This document shows, piece by piece, positions 46,335 through 56,254 of a DNA stretch of 64,000 nucleotides (position 1 is its first letter; the number at the start of each line of letters is the position of its first letter). Made by a program: the position numbers and the translations under genes. The notes beneath the pieces are model-generated. The model saw nothing but the letters and a program-made list of their open reading frames with translations. It was not told the origin of the DNA and made no database searches. Source of the DNA: Achatina immaculata (taxonomy: Eukaryota; Mollusca; Gastropoda; Stylommatophora; Achatinidae); contig CM019701.1 in NCBI GenBank assembly GCA_009760885.1, positions 17,894,975 through 17,958,974 of the forward strand, written 5' to 3'.

Positions 46335-47356
46335 CATGATTATATGGTAGAGACTCTAGGGGAGAGTGCCCCTTCTTACAGCACAATGAGGAATTGGGCA
46401 GCTCATTTCAAACAAGGAAGGGAGAGTCTGGAAGATGACCCCGTCCAGGTAGACCAAGAACGGTAACCACCGATGGAACCACCGACATAATCCATGACAT
46501 GATAATGGAGGATCGACGACTAACTGAGCGTTGGGCATCTCCCATGAATGTGTTCATGGTATTATTCACAATGATCTTCAAATTACAAAGGTCTCTGCTC
46601 GATAGGTCCCGAAACTTCTTGGACCTGATCACAAACGACAGCATCTCAACATGTCAAGAGACAATCTTGGCCATTTTTCTGCAGATCCTGAAAAGTTTCT
46701 TCAGCAATTTGTGACTATGAGTGAGACTTGGGTTCATCATTTTCAACCAGAAACCAAAGAATAGTTAAAGCAGTGGAAACATCATGGATCCCCACCTTCA
46801 AAGAATGCAAGGGTGGTTCTGTCTACAGGCAAAGTGATGACTTTCATCTTTTGGGATTCAGAAGGTTTGCTATTGGTAGACTAAATTCAAAAGGGCAGAA
46901 CGGTCACCGGGGCCTATTACGATAATCTTTTGAAGCAAATGCGGGTCAGATTGAAAGAAAAGAGTCGAGGGAAATTTATGAGAGGAGTCATCTTTCAGCA
47001 AGACAATGCTCCAATTCAAGTCGGGGGTGGCAATGGCTGCAATTCATGAATGCGGCTTCCAGCTTCTTGAACATCCTCCTTATTCCCCAGACTTGGCCTC
47101 TTCGGACTATTACCTGTTTATCAAACTCAAAAAGTAGCTCAGTGGTCGAAAATGTACTTCAGATGATGACATCATTCATGCTGTAGACCAGTTTCTACGG
47201 GTACAAGATACTGACTTTTACAAAGAAGGATCCATATGCTCCAGGATCGCTGAAGTAAGTGCATAAACTTGTAAAAAATTCTGAGAAATAAACCACAACA
47301 AGTTGTCCACAATTAATCCGTTGTACCTTAAGCCGAGAACTTATCAATCATCCCTC
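46335..47356 (+). mobile_element. Mariner relic, 5' truncated, right inverted end present
   Basis: The plus strand encodes a decayed mariner transposase and ends in ttgtaccttaagccgagaac+ttatcaatcatccctc (47321-47356), the inverted end also seen at 26252 and 27604. No left end was found upstream, so the 5' side is missing. Confidence 0.85.
46345..47270 (+). pseudogene. Mariner transposase pseudogene
   Basis: Recognisable blocks in shifting frames: the helix-turn-helix region SAPSYSTMRNWAAHFKQGRE and SLEDDP, then HDMIMEDRRLTER. The catalytic region follows with MSETWVHHFQPE, where the usual first Asp of DETW is Ser, FQQDNAP (second Asp present) and HPPYSPDLASSDYYLF (third Asp present), the D34D pattern of mariner. 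A one-base shift lies between the second and third sites, plus several stops. Transposase would cut and paste the element at TA sites. Confidence 0.85.
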
Positions 47357-49430
47357 TTAGCTAAAAAGTGAAATTGAAAAAAAATAGCTTTGGTGGCATC
47401 CTCCTACAGAGAAAAACACTCGATTGCGTCCTAGAGGAGAAGAACATTTTCCACAAAGGAATTGGGATGCAACCAATCGACATCAGAGACGGGGAAAGGG
47501 AGAAATCCGGGGTGGGGGTGGGGGGGGGGGAGAGGCGCAAGGACGAGACCAGGAGAGGCCATAAACAGCTGTAGGTCGCTAGAGAAGCAGATGATGGTGG
47601 GGAAGGGGAGGTAAGTTTGTAGATAACGTGAAACTGAAGGATAAAGAACCGCAGAAGAAAGTAAAAGTGTGAATTACAGAAAATAAGTGGAAATCTAAAG
47701 AAGTTTAAAGGAAGCTGAAAACATTGTTTAATTCCAGCTCTGGGTGGAGACAGCCAGCCTGGAAAGTAAGTCACTGTTCTAGGGCTTTCCGAGATCGTAC
47801 ATCAGAAGAGCAGGAGCGGATCGCACTAACAGAAATGTCCTGTTTTCCCCTGTGGTCGCTTTGGCAAAAGTGCTCTGCTACAGGGGTCCACCCCCTTTTA
47901 GAAATGCCGTTAAGATGTTGACAAAAACGATCTCCTAGGCGTAACCCGTCTCCCCTATATACTTCATATCACAAAGTTTGCACATAATGGCATAACTAAC
48001 ATTGCATGAAGTGCAGGTGGAACCCCCCTGAACTGATAACGTGGACTTAGGAAACCTGGCTAGCCTCTACAACAAACGGACAAGTGTTGCATCTACGACG
48101 TCTGCAACGTCTGGTATCATAAAAAGTGTCGTCTTAAGTAGGCTTCTAACTAAAAGGTCCCTGAGGTTCTTGTCCCGTCTGTAGGCCACCAATGGGGGTT
48201 CCCCAAAGAGTTCACGTGTATCAGGCTCTGTCTGGCTGAGATGGAGATGGTGAAACAGTATGTTCTTAACTGCCAAGCGATGAGGGTGGTGCGTGAGTAC
48301 CAGTTTAAGTCTGTCCGAGCTACAGGGAGGCTTAGGAGTAAGGGCTTGTTGCCGCGATATGTGGTTAACGCGGTTCCAAGACGACGAGAGAACATGTTCT
48401 GGATAGCCGTGTTGGTAGAAGAAATCTAGCACTATATGAGCTTGATCCTGGAAATCCACATCCCCAGTACACAAACGTCGCAGCCTGAGAAGCTGGGGGA
48501 AAAGGAATACAGTCCTTACACGATCTGGGATGGGAGGAAGAGTACATGAGGTAGCTGTGAGAGTCTGTAGGTTTATAGTGGAGAGAAGTAGTAAGCCCGG
48601 AAGGGCCGATAGTGACGGCAATGTCGAGAAAGTTGGCAGAAGCTGTAGAGACATGGGAGGTGAAAGAAATGACAAGGTTTATATTTCTTAACAAAACTGA
48701 TGAAGTTGTCACGGGCTTCCTCTGTGACTCCAATGTCATCATCTATGTAGCGTCTATAAAAGGCAGGAAAAGACCCTCTATAGGCTCTCATAACCTGTGT
48801 TCGAATTCATACTTTACTTTTATTCTGTAGTTCTTTATTCTTCAGTTTCACGTTATCTCCCAGCTTCTCTCTCCCTCACCACCACCATCTGCCTCTCTAG
48901 CGACCTACAGGTGTTTATGGCCCCTCCTGGTCTCGTTTCATAAGTCTGACATTATCTCCCAGCTTCTCTCTCCCTCACCACCCCCATCTGCCTCTCTCAC
49001 GGCTTTCAGTATTTATTGCCTCTCCTGATCTCGTCCCTGCGCCTTATTCCCCCCCCCCCCCGGATCTCTCCTTTTCCCCGCCTCTGATGTCGATTTGTTG
49101 TATCAGCTTTCCTTTGTGGAAAATGTTCCTCTCCTCTAGGACGCATTCGAGTGTTTTTCTCTCTAGGAGGATGCCACAAAGCTAAGTTTTTCAACTTCTT
49201 TTATTAGTTATATGTGGTGTTGTATTTGTGTATGTAATCTTTGAGAAAAGCTCAGGCCAAAATATTGGATGTTGTATGTTTTTCATTTAATCATTCTCAT
49301 CTTACTCTCATACTTTCTGCTATTTGTTTTTTCCTCACTCCCTCTGCCGCTGTGTAAAACTGTACCATACACTCTATTTACCCTTATTACTAGACCCAGT
49401 TTTAAGGCAGTCACTATTCCCTTTTATGTT
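47357..49430 (-). mobile_element. Penelope-like element relic with inverted terminal segments
   Basis: A central RT-EN gene (48800-47740, minus) lies between two terminal segments that are inverted relative to each other. About 47370-47680 on the plus strand matches the complement of about 48805-49190 (for example ctctaggacgcattcgagtg against the 47425 region). The right segment continues to 49430 with ggccaaaatattggatgttg and the block shared with 26.08-26.23 kb. Penelope-like elements often have such direct or inverted, truncated terminal repeats. Confidence 0.8.
47740..48800 (-). pseudogene. Penelope-like RT C-terminal half + GIY-YIG endonuclease
   Basis: The minus-strand frame opens at FPAFYRRYIDDDIGVTEEAR, where YIDD is the RT catalytic box, so the RT fingers and first half are missing. 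Then FLDIAVTIGPSGLTTSLHYK, RRLCTGDVDFQDQA, FFYQHGYPEHVL, the conserved VLTHHP..VKNILF and PLVAYRRDKNLRDLLVRS. The EN follows: CNVSYAIMCKLCDMKYIGET and, after a one-base deletion, LRLGDRFCQHLNG and the His-containing region to 47740. The order RT then GIY-YIG is diagnostic of Penelope-like elements. Confidence 0.88.
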
Positions 49431-49874
49431 GTCTTTCCATCTCTGTTTTGGTCTACCCCTTGATCTTGCTTCCTTCATCTCTTGTGCATACATAACTTTC
49501 ATTTATCTGTTCTCTTCCATTCTTTCTTCATGGCCCAACCAGCGTAATTTGTTCAGTTTCAAGACATTTGTAATTTGCTGGGATTTAAATAAGCTGTTAA
49601 GTTCAGTGTTTTTTCTAGCTCTCCATTTCCACTGTTTTTATCCATTATGGGCCCAAGGATGATTCTTAGAATCTTGTTCTAAAAAACCTGTAATTGGTGT
49701 TCATATTTTTTGTTGTATTCCATGTTTATGATCCATACATGACGACTGGTCTTATTATAGTTTTATAGATTGTTATTTTGGTGTTTTAGGACAGGATTTT
49801 GGAATTTAACAGATGTTAGGAGGCAAAGTATATTTTATTCCATATCTGTATTCTATTTTTAATTTCCTCACTTA
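49431..49874 (-). mobile_element. RTE-like LINE fragment, family F (3' part of pol)
   Basis: The minus strand carries decayed C-terminal RT codons: NTKITIYKTIIRPVVMYGS, a CLETEQITLVGP-type block (canonical LKLNKLRWAGH) and the basic tail TKTEMERQHK. Multiple stops. It abuts the Penelope end on the left and the 95-bp direct repeat on the right. Confidence 0.65.
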
Positions 49875-49969
49875 CTATATGCAGGAAACTCTCTACTGTA
49901 GAGAGCGGAACAACAACACAACTCCTTCAGATCATCAGAGGAAGTACCCCCCCCCCCTCAGAAAAGTGT
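49875..49969. repeat. 95-bp direct repeat left of the R2-group LINE
   Basis: ctatatgcaggaaactctct ... aagtgtt recurs at 53631-53721. The pair differs by three substitutions and the length of one C run. Confidence 0.88.
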
Positions 49970-50063
49970 TTCGGCCCTATTAAACTCCTGACACTTTAAG
50001 GGGGGGGGGGCGCCTCTGGGTCATGACTCCCAGAGGTCTTGTGAGTTGTTGCTTTTTTTTTCG

Positions 50064-50140
50064 GTCCCAGGATTGAACCCGTGATCTTCCAGTTGCCACT
50101 GCACTTTTTGAAGTGCGTCTTTAGCGATTTAGCTACTGGT
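50064..50140 (-). other. tRNA-like segment (A box, B box) in the 3' UTR of the R2-group LINE
   Basis: On the minus strand, tagctaaatcg (50125-50135) fits an A box and ggttcaatcc (50070-50079) fits a B box, about 45 nt apart. Between them gcacttcaaaaagtgc forms a perfect 6-bp hairpin. The acceptor stem does not pair, so this is not a functional tRNA. It could be a tRNA-derived SINE head or chance. Confidence 0.4.
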
Positions 50141-50160
50141 ATTGGTTGTGGCAAATGAAA

Positions 50161-53100
50161 TTACTTATGTTCCCAATGCTTGTTTCGCATACTCCAAAGC
50201 CAGCATGAGGCCTTTTCTGCTGTTTCTGAAAGGCTTCTCAATGCCCTTGCTCTTGCTTGTCCCTTTATGCCCAGTTGCTTACATAGGTCATATGCTGATG
50301 TTGCTACGAGTCCTCTTGCTCCCATTTCTATAGCTATCACTTTTGCCCTGATTCCTGCCCCCTGCCTCCGTTGCTTGATCAGATCATTGTACTTCTCAAA
50401 TCTTAATAAATGCTGTTCCTCTATTCTAGTTTCGTACGAGACCGTAAGCTCGATCATTATTAATTCCTGTTTTTCTGTGGATTACACTCCGGTCGCATTC
50501 CTGTGTTCTTGATGGCAGTCGGGTATTCCCAGTCATTTGTACCATCTAGCAGTGATGGTAAGGGAATATCCCTGATTTCAATATTTGATGTCGTACCAGC
50601 GTCTATGAAGTATTTAGGTGGGACCTTAACTCTTTTGCTGTTATTTGCTTTATCGTTTGCCCTGTCTACGATGGCTACTAGTTCCTGCAACACTCTGTTG
50701 TGCCGCCAGGAGTACCGTCCTTGCCCTAAAGACACTCTGCATACTGACAGCACATGTTCCAATGTTTGCCTTTCGTTGCAAAGAGGGCACTTTGTATCTT
50801 CTGATACACCCCATTTGTATAGGTTGGAGCCTGTAGGTAGAAGGTCATAAGTACCTCTGATGATGAAGCTGAGCCTCAAGGGTGCCATTTTCCAGATGTC
50901 ATTCCATGTTAGTGATCTCTGCAGGACTTCCTCCCATGTTGTCCATTGCCCTTGTTGTGATTGTTGGACTGCCTTCTGGACCCGCTTATCATCCTCTGAA
51001 TTCCTTACTTCACCGATGATCATATCCCTTCTTTCCTTGCAGGAGGCCTTTGACCACCATTTGATTTCGCCATGACCAAATCCCCTTCTGTTGGTCTGGG
51101 TGTACCCTATTACTTCTTTCAGCTCCTGTGTTTCCCTGGCTGTGGTCACTTCCTCACTTACTTTCCATTTTCGTCCAGTTTTAAGTGTTGGCTGCACTTC
51201 TCGTACTACCGGATCTGTAGATTCTTGTAGCATCATTGCAAGCCTTGTCTTTCCTACTTTGTATTCTTCAACCACAGATTTGAATGGCAGCTGCAGTTTG
51301 CTCTTCTTGCAGTACAGCGCTACATCAGTTAATCCTGGTAGTACGCCCAACTACTTTCTTATGGCTTTATTTATCTTTCTTTCGACTGCCTCTATTGTGC
51401 TGGTACTTACTTCGTAAATGAGTAGTGGCCAGATCAGTTTTGGAATCAGCATGAACTGAAGGCACCATATTTTGAACTTACCCAGTAGCCTGCTTTTGTC
51501 TATGATGCTCAGTCCATTCTGCGCCATTTCTATAACCTGCTTCACAGCGCTTGAGTCCTTCATGGATGCATCATATACTCTGCCAAGGATCTTCACTGGC
51601 TCTTCCCCTACAGTCGGGATTATTTGATTTGCCACTGTGTACGATCTTTCTATCACCTTCCCTTTTATGAGTGACAGGCTTCTTGACTTCTTTGGCTTGA
51701 AACTCATGCGGCGCCATATGATAAGGTTGTCCAAACGCTCTAACATCTTTCGTGCCTGTGCTTCACCGGTTGTTATTACTGTTGTGTCATCCATGAATGC
51801 TTTTAGTGGTGGCATTTGACATTCATTTTCTGAATCTTGGACCTTCTGCTGCTCCTTCTGCTGATCTCATGATTACTTGCATGGCTAGTACGAACAGTAT
51901 GGGAGATATTGTACAACCCATTGCAATTCCTACCTGGAGCTCGATCCATCTTGTAATATATCCTGCTGCTCCAAACCTCATGAAGAACCCTGTGAAGTAC
52001 CTTTTCAGCATATTTGTGATTTCTTTTGGCACATGATACATTACAAGCCATATTATCTGGTGCGGTACTGAGCCATAAGCATTGGCTAGGTCAAGCCATA
52101 TTACCTGTAGATCTTGCTTTCCAGATTTTGCCTGCTGAAATCATTGACGCATGGTCGAGACATCCTGGGAAACCTGGGATTCGTCCCTTCTGCACGGATG
52201 TATCAACGTAACCATTGTCTAGGAGGTATGTTGTTAGACTCTTTGCCATCACAGAGAAGAATATCTTTCCTTCCACATTCAGAAGTGAGATCGGTCTGAA
52301 CTGGTTGATTTCAGTGGAATTCTGCTCCTTGGGGATGTATACTCCGTTAGCTTTTTCCATTCTTTATATTTGACTCCTTTGGTCCATGCTGTTCGTAGGA
52401 GTTTATGAAGCTTCTTTAGTACTTCAGTGCATCTTTTGTATAGTATGTAAGGAACGCCATTTGGGCCTGGTGCTGACTTGCCTTTAGCTTTTCTTACAAT
52501 GCTCTCTACTTCTTGTAAGGTTGGTGGGCTGCATTTGAATTTGCTGCCTGGTGCACAGGGCCACACTAGACCTTTCATCTGCTCGAGAGGTGTATTTTTT
52601 ATCAGAGCGTGTCTTGCTCAGATGTTCCTCGAGCATCTCCTTACCTGCTTTCAGCGTACCTTATTTTGGCTGTTCAAATAACTGCTTGGCAAACCCGAAG
52701 GGATCTCTGTAGAACTTCTCTCTTGCGTATCTGGTTTTCCTCTTCTTTTTACATAGTCTTTCAGCTCTGCAAAGGGCATTGTGCTGAGATTTTAGATGCT
52801 GCCAAACCTGTCTTAGTCCTTCCTTTTCTGATTCATGTGCCTTCTTGAACATTTTCCGGGCGTGGTTCTTCTGCTGTCTTATTGCTTCTATTTTCCTCTG
52901 TCTTCTGGACTTTCTTGGTGTCACTTTTTCTCTTTTCGCCTGTTTGGTTCCAAACTCTTTGTGGCAGTGAAGATATATGATGTTACCAAATGTTTCCAGA
53001 TTTTGCTCCAGGTTTTTTACTCTTAGCTGTTTGTCCAGTTCTTTGCATAATCCTGTGTCCAGGTTTTCCCATATGTTTTTTGCACTTGCTGGTGGAAAGT

Positions 53101-53362
53101 TAATCTTGTCTCTGTTTTTGTCGGAGGGCTGCATTGCCTCCCTGCTGCCTGACTCAACCTGAATATTTCCTGTGGTGTGGATTATATCCTGACAGACATC
53201 TTCTAATGTCTTATATGAGACTGGCGTCACAGTGCACTGTTGAGTATTGGGTAGCAAGGAACCACCACATCCCTTCTTCGTTCTGTGTATCTTCATGCCA
53301 CGCTGAGTGTTAAATTTCCTGGCACAGTGCAAGGATACTCCATCCACTGTTCTGAACTCCAC
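50161..53362 (-). pseudogene. R2-group RT with zinc finger, CCHC and REL domains, frameshifted
   Basis: The N-terminus (53362-52661, 233 codons) has HCARKFNTQRGMKIHRTKKGC, a degenerate C2H2-type finger, then a long Lys/Arg-rich stretch and FYRDPFGFAKQLFEQPK. RT fingers: GKSAPGPNGVPYILYKRC (52578-52279) and FRPISLLNVEGKIFFSVMAK (52360-52091). Palm: GIAMGCTISPILFVLAMQVI (52041-51823) and catalytic AFMDDTTVIT (51815-51351). The 296-codon frame 51350-50460 holds CPLCNERQTLEHVLSVC (CX2CX7HX4C) and RYSWRHNRVLQELV; the REL continues as IELTVSYETRIEEQ at 50457-50161 after a frameshift in the RP(D/E) catalytic neighbourhood. At least four frame breaks make it inactive. Confidence 0.85.
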
Positions 53363-53630
53363 TTAATTGGGGCGGGCATGGTCGTTTCCGTAAAGTCACC
53401 TGTGGATCCAACATTCTCCCCCCCCCCGTCCTTTTCGGTGAATCCTGGGGGCATTTCTTTTTTTTTTTTTTGGACTTTGTAGCAATAGTATGTCGGCTGA
53501 CAGGGTTGCTGGCCCGGACAGCCCAGTTCAGGGACGCTTTCCCAGTGAGGATTCTGGTCTTTCCCAATGTCTGTCGGTCTTTCCCGACTTCCCATCGGTC
53601 TTTCCCGATTGTCATTGGCATCACCATGCT

Positions 53631-53721
53631 CTATATGCAGGAAACTCTCTACTGAAGAGAGCAGAACAACAACACAACTCCTTCAGATCATCAGAGGAAG
53701 TACCCCCCTCAGACAAGTGTT
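53631..53721. repeat. 91-bp direct repeat right of the R2-group LINE
   Basis: Mate of 49875-49969. Confidence 0.88.
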
Positions 53722-53929
53722 ACTATGTTGTCAACATTATCCGAGAGACTGTACATAAAACCAGCTTTTTCTAGCCCTCTCAACACGTTTATTTTTGACT
53801 GAGTTATGCCCCGTATGACAGCACAGGTCTGTATGATGTTTATATCAGTAACCTTATAAGAATCTTTCCACCAAAGAGATAGCGTCATTAGTACCAAAGT
53901 CACAAAGACAAGCCAAGAAAAATTAGATG
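53722..53929. other. Unassigned spacer
   Basis: No repeat or coding pattern recognised. Confidence 0.45.
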
Positions 53930-54632
53930 ATAGATGACATTCTAGAATTGATGAAAAAGAGAACGATGTATGAAGAGATCAACAATGCAGTAGAGCGGTG
54001 GTTTAAAGAAGAGAAAGAGAGGTAGTTGTTAGAGCAATGTGATGAAAATGAGAAAGAAATTATACAATGGCAAATAATTTCATAAAAAGATTAACTTTGT
54101 GGGAAAAGAACAAGCAAAGCAACAGGCTGAAAACATAGAGGGTAAAGTTGTTACGAAAAAAAGAGGAAATAATGGGGAAATGGTCAGAGCACATAAGAGA
54201 CAACGGGGAAATAGTCAGAGCACATAAGAGACAATGGGGAAATGGTCAGAGCACATAAGAAACAACGGAGAAATGGTCAGAGCACATAAGAGACAACGGA
54301 GAAATGGTCAGAGCACATAAGAGACAACGGGGAAATGGTCAAAGCACATAAGAGACAACGGGGAAATGGTCAGAGCACATAAGAGACAATGGGGAAATGG
54401 TCAGAGCACATAAGAGACAATGGGGAAATGGTCAGAGCACATAAGAGACAACGAGAAGATAAATGAGCAGTTCAGTGTAAGCATGGATAATGAAGATCTC
54501 CCAGTACTAGAGATGGAAGTAAGAAATACACTCAGACAAATGAAGGCAAGGAAGGTATCAGGACCTAGTAACACCACAAGTGAAGTGCCCATGGTACTAG
54601 AAAATATTGGCTTCCTACTGCACAAAAGTTAA
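53930..54632 (+). mobile_element. LINE fragment (EN-RT linker and first RT motif) with internal minisatellite
   Basis: Decayed linker codons at 53930-54160 (RWFKEEKE-like, rich in Lys/Glu) lead to a 31-bp array and then to KWSEHIRDNEKINEQF, VRNTLRQMKARKVSGPS, which matches the RTE-type start of RT (ALKKMKxGKAxGPD). The rest of RT is absent. Confidence 0.6.
54165..54455. repeat. 31-bp tandem repeat, about 9 units
   Basis: The unit ggggaaatggtcagagcaca, then taagagacaac. It expands the few codons before KWSEH in the LINE fragment. Confidence 0.93.
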
Positions 54633-54989
54633 GGGTCATCCCTTTATTTTCAACATATTTTTATAGAATAAAATATATTCTATAATACTATTTTAGCTAA
54701 TATACTGATATGATAAAGAATAGTTTTGTTGAAACTTATTTCAGTGCCATCCACATAAGTCCTCTATGCACGTGAGATATGAAAAGTACTGATGGTGAGT
54801 GTAACAATCACGAGCAATAATGTTACATTAAGTATAAATTTAGGGTATGATTAATGTGTTTCGTCAACCCACACAGACAGAAAAATTATACTGATTCATG
54901 ATGCAAATTCTCTAATTGAACAGATGTCACTTTTCATTTGTTCTAAAATTTGTGACAAAAGGACACTTGCCAGTTGCAAAAACCACCCC
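54633..54989. other. Unassigned; short AT palindrome
   Basis: ttatagaataaaatatattc+tataa near 54660 is a near-perfect palindrome. Nothing else recognised. Confidence 0.45.
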
Positions 54990-55800
54990 AAAATGGAGTC
55001 TTTAGCTCGCTAGAACGTTCAGGCTGTTGTGTAGGTTTAGAATGGTGAATCCGCTCGACATGTTGCAAGATGTTCGAGAGCGTCACATTCTACCATAAAA
55101 GTGCACTGGAGAGATTCAGAGGCACTGAGGAGTAGAAGACCAAAACCATTCAGGACAGCCTCGTTATGTGAGTCGGCAGGATGACATATGTCTCTTGTTG
55201 TCTGCCCTTCACCACCAGACAGCCACTTGTACCACTCTACATCAGATGATGAATACTGCAAGAGCACATTAGTTGGACAAGATGCCACTGGAGTCAAGTC
55301 CTCCTTAAAGATGAGCCTGCTTCACTCTACCATTTATTGATGTTCATGTGTGGAGAAAGCAAGGAGAGCGTTTTACTGATGGCACAAAATGAGAAATGAA
55401 TCGCTATGGAGGTGGTTCTTGGGTGTCTTCAGTAGACAGGACAAGACCCTCTTCATTTCATCCATGGCACACCTGACTGACCTAAGGTACCAAGATGAGC
55501 TACTGCGACCTTTTATTCAACCTGCTCTGGAAGCCATGGTTAGTGATGCAGTCCTTCAGGATGACACTACTCGACCTCATCGAGTTTGTATTGTTAATGA
55601 CTTCATTCAACACCAGGGAATCTTCGGGATGGAGTGGTCCACTCGTTCACCTGATCTTGCTCATACTGAACATCTCTGGGATGTCCTTTGGTGGAGACTA
55701 TCAACTAATCACCCTCCACCAGATCACCATTCCGGCAGTGTAATGAAACGGCAAATGTATCGGAAGGGAACAATGTTTGAAATAGCTTAAGATCATGTTC
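54990..55800 (+). mobile_element. Tc1-like transposon relic b
   Basis: Plus-strand transposase traces from about 55000 (helix-turn-helix region) through GLRYQDELLRPFIQPALEA-like and VLQDDTTRPHRVCIVNDFIQ, in which the second catalytic Asp region (QDDNARPH in the family) is still visible. SPDLAHTEHLWDVLWWRL follows, with the final catalytic Glu. The 133-codon frame 55389-55790 is the longest piece. No terminal inverted repeats were found. Confidence 0.78.
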
Positions 55801-55935
55801 GACAGGATGCTGTCTTTCAACCACCACGTGGACATGGTCATTCAAATGTATCGGGAGGGAACAATGTTTGAAATAGCTTAGGATCATGTTTGACAGGATG
55901 CTGTCTTTCAACCACCACGTAGACAATCACAAAGC
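55755..55935. repeat. 91-bp direct duplication (two units)
   Basis: atgtatcggaagggaacaat at 55755 recurs at 55846 with four visible substitutions through gctgtctttcaaccaccacg. It bridges the Tc1 relic and the LINE piece that follows. Confidence 0.85.
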
Positions 55936-56072
55936 AAAGAAAGGACTCAGCACAGTGAAGGCCATGGTGGGGGGTGGTCTGCCACAGCAGACACTCTTCC
56001 TGCTGATGCGAGTGTTGGTGATGTCATTGGTTGAATATGGCCTCGGCCTCCTTTGTCCACGACTAATCTAAT
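55880..56072 (+). mobile_element. LINE G, segment 1: RT C-terminus
   Basis: FNHHVDNHKAKKGLSTVKAM, VGGGLPQQTLFLLMRVLVMS, LVEYGLGLLC, a block found just before the RNase H domain of I/Nimb-type LINE pols. Later parts of the same protein occur at 58836 and 62116. Confidence 0.65.
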
Positions 56073-56075
56073 AAT

Positions 56076-56111
<36 letters not shown>

Positions 56112-56135
56112 TATTATTATTATTATCTAATGTAA
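56073..56135. repeat. (AAT)n/(ATT)n inverted microsatellite
   Basis: About ten AAT units are followed by (ATT)n, a perfect AT-rich hairpin arrangement at the break of LINE G. Confidence 0.9.
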
Positions 56136-56254
56136 AAGGTTCTTCGAGGATGATGTATTACTAACTGTGTCAACACGGCATCAACTATTGGCGTATGTCT
56201 CTGTGGCAGCACATAGAGAGTCAGAGATATTGACCTTTTTTATGGATTTTTATA
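56136..56254. other. Spacer up to the Tc1 element
   Basis: No recognised content. It ends with the TA target at 56253-56254. Confidence 0.5.

Larger units (their letters stand above)
49970..53630 (-). mobile_element. R2-group LINE with restriction-like endonuclease
   Basis: Minus-strand element of about 3.66 kb between two 91-95 bp direct repeats. Order: 5' leader with repeated gggaaagaccga motifs (53630-53560), N-terminal zinc-finger region, RT, CCHC motif and restriction-like endonuclease, then a 3' UTR with a tRNA-like segment. A single ORF with an N-terminal finger and a C-terminal CCHC/REL is the R2-group plan. The exact clade (R2, R8/R9, Hero-like or other) is not resolved. Confidence 0.82.

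Noticed and set aside
50064..50140. Functional tRNA gene
   Set aside because: A- and B-box-like motifs exist, but the acceptor stem does not pair and no proper anticodon arm geometry is apparent.
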